Source of the DNA: Anagrus nilaparvatae | Taxonomy: Eukaryota; Arthropoda; Insecta; Hymenoptera; Mymaridae | Assembly (NCBI GenBank): GCA_022575985.1 | Contig: JAKSXM010000007.1 | Span: 3,164,501 to 3,228,500, forward strand | Direction of reading: 5' to 3' | Length of the DNA stretch: 64,000 bases | In this document: piece by piece, positions 12,021 to 21,968 of the stretch | Layout of the letters: every line of letters starts with the position of its first letter | How positions within the stretch are numbered: the first letter of the stretch is position 1 | The notes under the pieces: generated by a model | Databases searched by the model: none | Told to the model about the DNA's origin: nothing | The model's input: the letters and a program-made list of their open reading frames with translations, nothing else | Translations under genes and position numbers: made by a program

Positions 12021-12734
12021 ATCATTAATTTCATAATATACATAAAAAATTAAAATAATTAATTTTTTAAAAAAAATTTTTTCTGTTTTCAACGTTCTTA
12101 TAACAATCATCATAAGAAATTTCGTATAAAAAAACATTTTCAAATGAATTATAAAGTGTATAATATATATAACATATATATATACTTAAAAATCTCTACA
12201 TTAAAAAAATTTAAAAGGTATAATATTTATACTGAAAAATATTTTTTTTTTTTAAATTTCCGGGTCAAAAAACAACACGTGTTAATGTTTACATTGAAGT
12301 TAATATATTTAAAGCTTAGAAGATGAATCATATAATTTAGCAATAAGTTCTTTAATACTAGAAAAATTTTAAACCTTTTTGTATTTTGTTTATAATATCA
12401 AAATTCGTTGATATGCGGCTGACTTTTTCAATACATACTTGTAAATTTAACTTTAGTATTTAAAATGTACTCAGTAGAGAAACATAAAATCTGTTTCTCA
12501 AATATTTCTATGTAGCTTTTAAGAATATATTGATGGTATGTTTTTTTTTTTTTTTTAAAAAATAATTAATGAATATTTTGTTTAAAAAAATTGTAAATTT
12601 CATTGTAAAAATTTATTTTGAATAAAAAATTTTTTTAGTCTGAAGAGGTTGGTGGTATACCAACGAAAGCTTACAACAAAATAAAAATATGTTGTTATAA
12701 ATTACCCTTAATGGTCAATAATCTCAAATAATCA
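10309..12734 (+). mobile_element. Penelope-like retroelement, 5'-truncated
   Basis: The boundaries come from comparison with the paralogous upstream blocks (46680 and 59700), where CAATAAATAG runs straight into TATTGAATTT. Here about 2.4 kb intervenes. It contains one long open frame with reverse transcriptase and GIY-YIG nuclease, an AT-rich 3' untranslated part of about 600 bp, and a hammerhead-like hairpin near 12640 followed by AAAATAAAAA. The coding frame is already open at the left edge and lacks the usual N-terminal part, as expected for truncation during target-primed integration. Confidence 0.8.
12638..12680 (+). ncRNA. Hammerhead-ribozyme-like motif of the Penelope element
   Basis: The core-like CTGAAGA (12640-12646; consensus CUGANGA) is followed by a hairpin GTTGGT/ACCAAC (12648-12653 with 12659-12664) and then GAAA (12665-12668), the order of a hammerhead core. 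Penelope-like elements are known to carry hammerheads in their terminal repeats. One G is bulged at the base of stem II, and neither stem I nor stem III can be closed convincingly. It may be degenerate or may work only across tandem copies. Confidence 0.35.
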
Positions 12735-13021
12735 TTTGAATTTCCTCAAAATTTTACAAAATAAGTAATAAATAAATTTTTTATACCGAAAAGATTTTTT
12801 AATATGATTCAATCGAATTTTTTCTTCACATTTTCTGCGTAAAATTTGTTCCAATATTCCATTGGTAATAGCGTATTTTTTTTTATATAAAAGTTTTTTA
12901 AAATATACTTTAAATTTTTTAATTTTATGCCCCAAATTTATATTTCCTTCTCTTTTTTACTGAGCAAAAAATTTGAAAAAATGTATAATGTATTCAAAAC
13001 ATATTTCAGGATTTGAAACAA
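12735..13021 (+). promoter_or_regulatory. Proximal upstream region of receptor copy 2
   Basis: Matches 46690-46948 and 59705-59974. It includes the block GAAAAAATGTATAATGTATTC and ATATTTCAG|GATTTGAAACAA directly before ATG 13022. The three nearly identical leaders show that the true start is this ATG, not the in-frame TTG nine bases before it. Confidence 0.5.
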
Positions 13022-13899
13022 ATGAAGTTCCTGCGTTTGATTTATTTCCTGCTGCTTCTAAATTCAGTGGATCTAACTAACGTCAAACATTTTATAAATC
13101 AGGTATTAAAAGAAGTTCAGCCGAACCAAGTTACTTTGTTCTCAGATTTTAAAACTGGAAATGCGACTATTCAATGTGACTATCAAACGATTTTCAAACA
13201 TCTTGTGAGAAGAGTTCCAACGAAAATGGTTAATTTAAATAATCCTCCTTCATTCGTGAAATGGGGTGTAGGTGAAATTGCGTACAATCCGAATTACACA
13301 GCTCCATTAAATTTTGTTGTGCTAACTGAAGATTTTTATCAGGGCAAAATGTATCACAAATTTAATAATGCGATATGGCTGATTTACGATTCATTGTTTT
13401 ATTTGAGTACAGCAAAAGTCATCCTAATAATTAATACCAGCGCAAATGTTTCACTCGAATTTTTTTATAAGTTTTTTAATAGAACAGAGATTGAAGGATT
13501 TACTGATTTCACCATTTTTCATTGCAATCCTAAAAATTATTCTACAATTTATTATAATCGCTTCTCAGATAGCCGATTATATCAAAGATTTCAAAATGGT
13601 TCAAACAATAAAATACTCCCTGATAAGTTAAAAAAAATTAATGAATACAAACTGAGAGTAGGAGTTGATTTTGATGATTGGCCAGTTATGTACAGAAACT
13701 ACACTTACAATTATAAACGGGAAGAAAATTTTTATTTCGTTATATTTGTTCATAAACTTTATGAATGCTTCGTAAGTTCATTGAACATTACTTCAGCGAC
13801 AATTATACCGGTTCGCGTTAACAATTACGTCGATAAATTGATAATCAAAAATAATTTAGATTTATATTTGGAAAGAGTTTTTATTCCCTTGCAAAGAAA
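13022..13899 (+). pseudogene. Ionotropic receptor copy 2, 5' part (split by insertion)
   Basis: N-terminal 292 codons of a divergent IR: signal peptide MKFLRLIYFLLLLNSV, then the extracellular N-terminal/S1 region with conserved CDYQTIF, FHCN and YECFVSS cysteines and several N-glycosylation sites. The frame stops just inside the inserted element, adding a few foreign codons. The missing half resumes at 17231. The lengths 878 + 979 nt sum to 1857, exactly the length of the intact copy at 46949, and the frame is preserved across the insertion. Without the element this would be a full receptor; as it stands the transcript would be interrupted, unless the element is spliced or excised. Confidence 0.85.
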
Positions 13900-16800
13900 G
13901 GCTATTGCCGGATAAATATAGTGATTTGGCCCCCCTCCCCAATCTCAAAAAAATTATTTGCATCCGAAAAATATTATAAAAACTAACCGATCGCCGTTGG
14001 AATTAGCTTCCTAGCCCATATTAGGCGCCCTTAAACCTTAAAAAACCTTAAAAATAGTGTTTTTTGCGTTTTTTTTTGTTTCTCCGCACTGTGTTGAGCT
14101 ATTAATCTGAAAGTTGCGTAGAAAAAAAGGGCACAGAGTGTATTTTCAATTTTCATTGGTTTTAGACCTTTAAGACCATTTTAAGACCCCGAAAATTTAT
14201 TTTTAATTTTCGAAAAATTGGTTTTTTGAGCATAAAAAAAAATAACCAGCGTTAAATTTCTTCAAACTGACCTAAAAAGTTGAAAAAAAGTATATTTTAC
14301 TGATATCAGTCTTGTCCTAGAGGGGGAGCTCATCTCCACACCTTCAAAACTCAAAAAACCCGTTTTTTTGCCTCTACACGATTAAAATGCAATATAATTG
14401 GAAAAATTCGTTTTGGAACCTCCCTAAATCTTTTTGAGCATCTATTTATACTTTTAACTAAAATATATTTCATTAATTATTGTTTTTAGACCCTTATGAC
14501 CACTCAAGACCACCTTAAGAGCCCAAAAATTGATTTTACATTTTCAAAAAATCAGTTTTTTTGAAATTAAAAAATTATACCTGCCTTTAATTCTTTCAAA
14601 TTGGACTAAAAAGGCAAAGAAAATTATTTTTTAACGATATCAGTCCTGTCCTGGAGGGGGAGCTCATCCCCACCCCTTGAAAACTCAAAAAAACGCGTTT
14701 CTTTGCCCCTACACGATTAACCCATTAATTCCTAAGAAGAAACTGCATTTGACAGAGCTGTATAACCTATTATGGTTATAACCTATTCCATTTAGAGCAT
14801 TTGACTCAAATTAGTAAAATAAAACACACAAAAAATTTCAAAATGGCGGACATTTATAAATGGCGGACTAATATGGTGGTCAGAAAAAATTAAATTTTGA
14901 TATTTTTTGATAAAAATTTGTGTGAATGGTATTTTTTGGGTGCTAATTACGAATATATAGTTATTTATCAAAAATTTTTAAATGGCGGAACCAATATGGT
15001 CGTTGAAAAACTCGATAATTCGAGATTTTTGACGATTTTGAGCCTGAGCAGAAACTGTAAGTTATATAACCATAAAACCGGTTTCATTTAGGGCATCTAA
15101 ACATGTAATGTGAAAAAATATTTATTTATCTATCTATTTTTCAAAAACTCAAAATGGCGAGACTAAGAAGAAACTGTAAGTTTCTTCTGTGTCCGCTATA
15201 TTGATCGGCCATTTTGAATTTTAATAAATAATTTTTATTTTTTCATATAACATGTTTAAATGCCCTAAATAAAACCGGTTTTACGCTTATACTATTTACA
15301 GTTTCTTCTCAGGCTCAAAATCGTCAAAAATCTCGAAATTCCGCATTTTTCAGTAGCCACATTAGATCCGCCATTTTGAGTTTTTGAAAAATAGATAGAC
15401 CTTCGTAATGAGCATCCAAAAAATACCCTTCACACAAATTTTGACCAAAAAATAACGAAATTTAGTTTTTCGTGTCCGCCATCTTAATCTACCATTTTTA
15501 ATTTTTTTCGAAAAAAATTTATATTTTCACATAAAATGTTTAAATGCCCTAACTGAAACCGGTTTTATGGTTATATAACTTACAGTTTCTGCTCAGGCTT
15601 AAAATCGTCAAAAATTTCGAAATTTTGAGTTTTGCAACTGCCATATTGATTCCGCCATTTAAAAATTTTTGATAAATAACTATATATTCGTAATTAGCAC
15701 CCAAAAAAATACCATTTACACAAATTTTTATCAAAAAATATCAAAATTTAATTTTTTCTGACCACCATATTTGTAATATTTTGGAGGAAATATTTGGGGA
15801 AATTGTAGGAAAATTGGTTTGGGTTTATAAATAAATTCGCACGTGATTAAAATAATAAAATAATTATTAAAACGCACTTATTGAATGTATTATATACAAA
15901 TAATTAAATGTTAGATTAGTGGACTGTATAAATATAGTTATTGATCGCTGGCGTTAAAGAAAAATGAATTGATTTGAATTAATTAAATTAAATTTAAGCA
16001 CTGTTTTTAGTTCTATGATAACTTTATGTTTAATACGCTGGGCGGTGCATGACTAAAATTGTCTTACGAGCGCGACCGCCGACGCGACCACAGAATGAGA
16101 GCATGAATCGGTTTTATAGAACCGGTGAAAGTTTAACGTGAGAGAAGGGGCCCTAAAAAAAAGATAAATCAAATAATTACAATATCACGTAAAACATTAT
16201 TTACCGCGAATATTCAACATGAAAAAATAGAAAAATATAATTTTATAGCTATTGGCCGCAACAATATTAGTCCGCTATTTATAAATGTCCGCCGTTTTGA
16301 AATTTTTTTTGTGTTTTATTCGTTTTATTTTACTAATTTGAGTCTAATGCTCTAAATGGAATAGATTTTACAGCTCTGTCAAATGCAGTTTCTTCTTAGG
16401 AATTAATGGGTTAATCGTGTAGGGGCAAAGAAACGCGTTTTTTGAGTTTTCAAGGGGTGGGGATGAGCTCCCCCTCCAGGACAGGACTGATATCGTTAAA
16501 AAATAATTTTCTTTGCCTTTTTAGTCCAATTTGAAAGAATTAAAGGCAGGTATAATTTTTTAATTTCAAACAACTGATTTTTCGAAAATGTAAAATCAAT
16601 TTTTGGGCTCTTAAGGTGGTCTTGAGTGGTCATAAGGGTCTAAAAACAATAATTAATGAAATATATTTTAGTTAAAATGTATAAATAGATGCTCAAAAAG
16701 ATTTAGGGACGTTCCAAAACGAATTTTTCCAATTCTATTGCATTTTAATCGTGTAGAGGCAAAAAAACGCGTTTTTTGAGTTTTGAAGGTGTGGAGATGA

Positions 16801-17230
16801 GCTCCCCCTCTAGGACAAGACTGATATCAGTAAAATATACTTTTTTTCAACTTTTTAGGTCAGTTTGAAGAAATTTAACGCTGGTTATTTTTTTTTATGC
16901 TCAAAAAACCAATTTTTCGAAAATTAAAAATAAATTTTCGGGGTCTTAAAATGGTCTTAAAGGTTTAAAACCAATGAAGATTAAAAATACACTCTGTGCC
17001 CTTTTTTTCTACGCAACTTTCAGATTAATAGCTCAACACAGTGCGGAGAAACAAAAAAAAACGCAAAAAACACGATTTTTAAGGTTTTTTAAGGTTTAAG
17101 GGCGCCTAATATGGGCTAGGAAGCTAATTCCAACGGCGATCGGTTAGTTTTTATAATACTTTTAGGATGCTAATCATTTTTTTGAGATTAGGGAGGGGGG
17201 CCAAATCACTATATTTATCCGGCAATAGCC
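13900..17230. mobile_element. 3.3-kb palindromic (foldback) element in receptor copy 2
   Basis: The ends are perfect inverted repeats for about 40 bp, starting GGCTATTGCCGGATAAATAT (13900 on +, 17230 on -). The similarity continues inward for about 950 bp per arm. Each arm contains two degenerate copies of a unit with AGGGGGAGCTCATC (14321 and 14657; complements near 16465 and 16800). The centre (14880-15770) holds inverted and direct copies of another unit of about 290 bp containing AAAATGGCGGA words. There is no target duplication: the flanks AAAGAAA and TTTATTAAG join to the paralogous sequence exactly. No transposase or other gene. The class is uncertain (foldback-type DNA element); insertion between A and T without duplication would also suit a Helitron-like mechanism. 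Confidence 0.85.
15772..16263. mobile_element. Solo LTR nested in the palindrome
   Basis: A 492-bp insertion found only in the right arm of the palindrome. It begins TGTAATATTTTGG and ends GGCCGCAACA, i.e. the canonical TG...CA of LTRs. It is flanked by the 5-bp direct repeat ATATT (15767-15771 and 16264-16268); the left arm shows the uninterrupted site CCATATTAGTCC. A TATAAATA box lies at 15927-15934, and the 3' half is more GC-rich. No internal retrotransposon region remains, so LTR-LTR recombination is inferred. The orientation and family are not determined. Confidence 0.85.
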
Positions 17231-18209
17231 TTTATTAAGTGTTTATTTATTGAAAGAAATAAAATTCATTTTAGTCATTCCCGTTATAAGCCAAAAAAAT
17301 TTATCAATTTCAGAAGATATTTTCTATTCTTTCTTGTTAATCATTGGGTTGGTGTTAATATTTCTATTATGTGCTTACTATTTTAAATTAAGACAGAATG
17401 AATGGTCTGCATTCAATATATTCACCTTCATGTTAGGTTTGGGCATTGATATGAATCCACGAAGATGTTTAAGAACAAAAATAATATTTATTACTTTGTT
17501 TGTGGTTTCTTTTTTTTTCTTTTCCGATTTGATTGGTTATTTAACATCTTTTAAATACGATCATAAAGAAACAGATGTTGTTGAATCTTTTGAGGATATA
17601 TTTAAAAAAAATATTACTGTGATATTTCATTATAATTGGTTTCCAGGATTACTTAATTATTTAAGATCGATGTCAACTGGTTTAGTTAAAAACGTTACGG
17701 ATATTGCTAAGATCATTCCAAATTTTAATTGCTCTTATAATACAATCATCATGGCAACAGATTACGATACTGAAAAATTTCTTCAAAAGAATAATTCATT
17801 TCTTGCTGATGTGAAATTCAAAATGAGTAATTTAGTCCTAAGGCAAGCTTATTATGTAATTATGTTTAAAGGAAATTCCCCTATAAGGAACAAATTTGCT
17901 GCAATTTACTTGAAAATAATTGAAGCTGGTTTGGATGTGAAATGGAAATCTGATTACGATCATGCTAATAAAATCGATAAGAGAATAAAATATGAGGAAT
18001 CGAACGACGAAGAAGATCCGTTGATCTACGCTTTACTTTCAGTGATGGCTTTTGGAACAATAATTTCTTCTGCTGTGTTTTGTGCAGAATATCTGTGGTT
18101 TCATTATATTTTAAAGAAAGTAGAAGGATACGACTTCCGTACTATTTCAAAAACAATAATAAATAAATTTCGGAAAAGCAGTAATAAAGTACGACCTTTT
18201 TCCGCTTAG
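17231..18209 (+). pseudogene. Ionotropic receptor copy 2, 3' part
   Basis: C-terminal 325 codons plus stop of the receptor begun at 13022. Shown in order: end of S1 (KEIKFILVIPVISQK), M1 (about 17318-17380), pore stretch starting WSAFNIFTFMLGLG, M3-like helix ending DLIGYLTSF (where glutamate receptors have SYTANLAAF), S2 lobe, and M4 (about 18017-18100) with tail NKVRPFSA. It keeps seven A at 17293-17299, where copy 1 has six. No stop or shift is seen, so the split by the palindrome is the only defect. Confidence 0.85.
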
Positions 18210-18244
18210 TTTTCGATAAAAAAAATGATTTATTTAATTATATG

Positions 18245-19605
18245 TGCATTTCTATGAGAAAGTACTTTTTATGAGCACCAAAAATGAAGAAAAAAAAATT
18301 TACGAGACCGCGACTGCCACCGTGATTTTCTGGTAGTTTGAACCGTATAGAATGCAAAAAAAACGCATGAACACGAAATCGGCGATGGATGCCACAAATA
18401 TTTTGCCACTTTTATGTCAAAAACCGTGTTTTTCGTATCTGAGTTACCCCAAATTTTCAAAATAACTTTTTCGGTAAATAAAATCTGATTGCCAGGGAAA
18501 AATCACTCCAGAAGAAAAAAAAACTTTTCTTTTTCTGATGAAATTTAGCCAAGTTATCGTGAATTTAAGATTTTACTCAAATTTGTCTTAAAAAAGATTG
18601 AAGTTCTATTTTGAAAATGCCTGTTTCTGAACTTTAAACATGCATTACTCGCTTGAATTTCATCGTAAAATAATAATTTTTTTTTTTAAAACGATGTATT
18701 TTTCCCTGGCAATTCATTTCTTTATGGAAAAAATCATTTTTATGTACCAAATTTTAATTTGTAGGTCAAAAGCCTTTGAAAACTGTAAGTAGCAAAATTT
18801 ACTTAACACAGTTTTTGACCTAAAAATTGAAATTTGGTCAATAAAAATGATTTCTTTCTTAAAGAAATGAATACTCAGGGAAAAATTAATTGATTTTAAA
18901 AAAAAGTTTATTTTTTTACGATGAAATTCAAGCTAGTAATGCATATTTTATGTTTAGAAACAGGCATATTTGAATAGAATTTCAATCATTTTTAAGCCAA
19001 TTTCAGCAATAATATGCATTATTCGCTTGCTTTTCATCGTAAAATAATAAATTTTTTTTATAAAATAAATTAATTTTTCCCTGAGTATTCATTTCTTTAA
19101 GAAAGAAATCATTTTTATTGACCGAACTTCAATTTTTTGTTCAAAAACTGTGTTAAGTAAATTTTGCTACTTACAGTTTTCAAAGGCTTTTGACCTAAAA
19201 ATTGAAATTTGGTACATAAAAATGATTTTTATCATAAATAAATGAATTGTCAGAGAAAAATGCATCGATTTAAAAAAAAAATTATTATTTTACGATGAAA
19301 ATCAAGCGGGTAATGCATGCTTAAAGTTCAGAAACAGACTTTTTTCAATAAAATTTCAATCTTTTTTAAGACGAATTTGGGCAAAATCTTAAATGGACGA
19401 TAACTTGGCTAAATTTCATCGGAAAAAGAAAAGTTTTTTTTTTCTTCAGGAGTGATTTTTCCCTGGCAATCAGATTTTTTACCTATTTTTAAAAAATTTT
19501 CTTTACCGAAAAAGTTATTTTGAAAATTTGGGGTAACTCAGATACGAAAAACACGGTTTTTGACATTAAAGTGGCAAAATCTTTTTGGCATCCATCGCTC
19601 GGGTA
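18245..19605. repeat. Palindromic insertion after receptor copy 2
   Basis: The downstream block, intact after the receptor at 46949 (TATATGCTATTCGTTGGGTAAAC), is interrupted here by about 1.36 kb. The outer arms 18381-18480 and about 19490-19600 are inverted copies (GGATGCC...CTGAGTTACCCC and complement). Inner arms contain TTTTCCCTGGCAAT and TTTTTGACCTAAAAATTGAA units several times in both orientations, with the centre near 18990. The left 140 bp has no partner, so the right end is truncated. No gene. Confidence 0.75.
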
Positions 19606-20587
19606 AACATTTTGTGAAATAATTTACACAGCATGATTAAGACAATTCCAGTTATTTGTTATTTACCTTATTATTATAATTGGAAGGCAACCTTAAATTT
19701 ATGTAATTTATTATTATGATGTTAAAAGTTTAATTTAAATTTGAATTTTATATTTGTTGGAACATTGGAAATTTTCTTCAATTCTTGCAAGAATATCCTC
19801 AAAATTTACAAATCTCCTGTAGTAATTTCGCTCTAAAAATGGAAAAAAAATTGTTCAATTTAATATTTAGGTACTAGTTGGAATTTGGTAATAGATATTT
19901 TTAATACAGAAAAAAAAATAAATGCCAATTTATTAGCACCAGCGTATTTAAACAAAATGGTAATTTAACTGCACATACATATTTTCAATAAACAATAGTT
20001 TTTGATTTGAGTTTATTAAAATTATTTAGAAGTTTTTATTATACTTACTTTCAATTATTTAATGACAACAGTAAAATTTGTTATGTTAATATGATTTTAA
20101 AACAAGGATTAGAAGCTAATAAAAATATTTGATATCAATTCATTTTTTTTCAAATAAATTCACATTATTTTATAATGTGAATGTCCTCAAAATTTAAAAA
20201 TCTTCTGTATTAACTTTTATTTGTGTTAGTATTAAATAAATGTATTAAACTGTTTAAAAAAAAAACAAGTTATTTTTTATTTCAAGACCAAACAGTTACT
20301 ATTTAAAATCCTTTAAGTAATACCTAATTTTACAAAATAAATAAAATAATGAAAGCACTAGTGGTGAAGATTTTAGTACACAATTTTAGTAAGGAACATT
20401 AGTGACAAAAACTTTTACGTTATTTTAACATATTTCTAAAAACTGGGCCATACAAGGGACCTACTCATAAATCCAATTTTTAAGTTCATTTCTCACTTAG
20501 GTAAGTATGCTTCTTCTTTTATAAAAAACAACGTCTATTTCTCTTTCGCAATTTTATTATCTTTATTATTGATATTATTTTTTTTTT
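19606..20587 (+). repeat. Downstream block, second partial copy
   Basis: Matches the sequence after other receptor copies (for example 20930-21240 for its first half and 5340-5740 for its second half, including the AAACTGGGCC type 2 module at 20440). It runs directly into a truncated receptor fragment at 20588 through a T-rich stretch. Confidence 0.65.
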
Positions 20588-20887
20588 TTGAAAATAATTG
20601 AAGCTGGTTTGGATGTGAAATGGAAATCTGATTACGATCATATTAATAAAATCGAAAAGAGAATAAAATATGATGAATCGAACGTTGAAGAAGATCCGTT
20701 GATCTACGCCTTACTGTCAGTGATGACTTTTGGAACAATAATTTCTTCTGCTGTGTTTTGTGCAGAATATCTGTGGTTTCATTATCTATCAAAGAAAATA
20801 GAAGGATACGACTTCCGTACTATTTCAAAAACATTAATAAATAAATTTAGAAAAAGCAGTAATAAAGTACGACCTTTTTCCGCTTAG
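20588..20887 (+). pseudogene. Ionotropic receptor C-terminal fragment (copy 3)
   Basis: The last 99 codons of the + strand receptor family: KIIEAGLDVKWKSDYD, then M4 (EEDPLIYALLSVMTFG...), and the tail NKVRPFSA with the same stop codon. The upstream two thirds of the gene are missing; a T run and a downstream-block module precede it. It cannot make a channel, and no signal peptide or start is present. The reading frame itself is still open. Confidence 0.88.
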
Positions 20888-21439
20888 TTGTCGATAAAAA
20901 AAATGATTTATTTAAGTATATGCTGTTCGTCGGGTAAACATTTTGAGAAATAATTTTTACAGCATGATTAAGACAATTCCATTTAAATTTGCCTTATTAT
21001 TATAATTGGATTGTAATCTTAAATTTATGTAATTTATTATTACGATGTTAAAAGTTTAATTTAAATCTGAATTTTATATTTGTTCGAACTTTGAAAATTT
21101 TCTTCAATTCTTGCAAGAATATCTTCAAAATTTACAAATCTCCTGTAGTAACTTCGCTCTAAATGTAGAAAAAAAATTGGTTGATTTAATATTCAGGTGT
21201 TACTTTGAATTTAAAAATAGATATTTTTATAATTTAGGCAGGAATTGCTTTTTCATTTATTGTATTATTTTTTGAATTGTATTAGTGTTAATATTAGTAA
21301 AAAATAAATTGTCAAAAATGTTGAAAATAAGGCACATTGATCATATCACAAGAAAAGCTAGAAACGTGATAGTATTTTTTATAGAGCGACATCAGGCTTT
21401 TGATCTTCTCATATCACCAAAAACTCCATTTTGAACAAA

Positions 21440-21740
21440 ACCTTACTCCCTCCTTTACTATTTGGATCAATTATTTGGCTTCTCCACAACTTATATGAAC
21501 AAAATAGACTTGAATCTATAGCTCATAAATTTCTTAGATTTGCTTCATTAAAAATCGGGTAGCCAATGTCTTTTAGCGATTTTAATTATACTCAGATTTC
21601 AGCAAAACTAAATATTTTTAAAATTTACTCCTATCATCAAGTCAATGATATCATTTTTGTCAAAACTTCTATGTAAATTAATTTTCATACCAATACTCCA
21701 TTTAATTTTGTTAACAGATCGGCATTACAGTAGTAGCCAT
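21440..21740 (+). pseudogene. Non-LTR retrotransposon C-terminal scrap
   Basis: A + frame, broken by stops, reads LLFGSIIWLLHNLYEQNRLE then SIAHKFLRFASLKIG. This is the pattern (LEYGSIIW...RLESVQKKFLRF) found downstream of the RT domain in jockey/CR1-like LINEs. It is short, with no ends recognised. Confidence 0.55.
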
Positions 21741-21744
21741 GTGT

Positions 21745-21968
21745 TTTTTTAAGATAATAAACTCATTTAAATGAGTTATAATTATAACCATTCGGTGTAA
21801 TTTGGTGTTCCAAAGGTAGTGAACTACCCTTGTAAGTCCCATTTGACTTCCCCCTTCTCCTTTAAATGTCTTCGATTTTTGGATTCCCATGGTACCTCTC
21901 CCTATAAATTTCGTTCCTTTTTTAAAATATCTTTTTCTGAGTATTTAACCTTTATTTTAAAAGTAAAT
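21745..21968 (+). repeat. Downstream block, third copy, left part
   Basis: Matches 2380-2590 (AAGATAATAAACTCATC..., GGTGTTCCAAAGGTAGTGAA). The block stops at a gypsy fragment and resumes near 24800, matching 2600 onward. Confidence 0.75.

Noticed and set aside
14897..15734. Two similar 61-64-codon frames as a conserved gene pair
   Set aside because: They are the two inverted copies of one non-coding unit in the palindrome centre; the frames have no start context and are composition-driven.
20588..20887. Independent small membrane-protein gene from the receptor tail
   Set aside because: No ATG at its start, no leader, and the shared stop and flank show that it is a truncated receptor copy.
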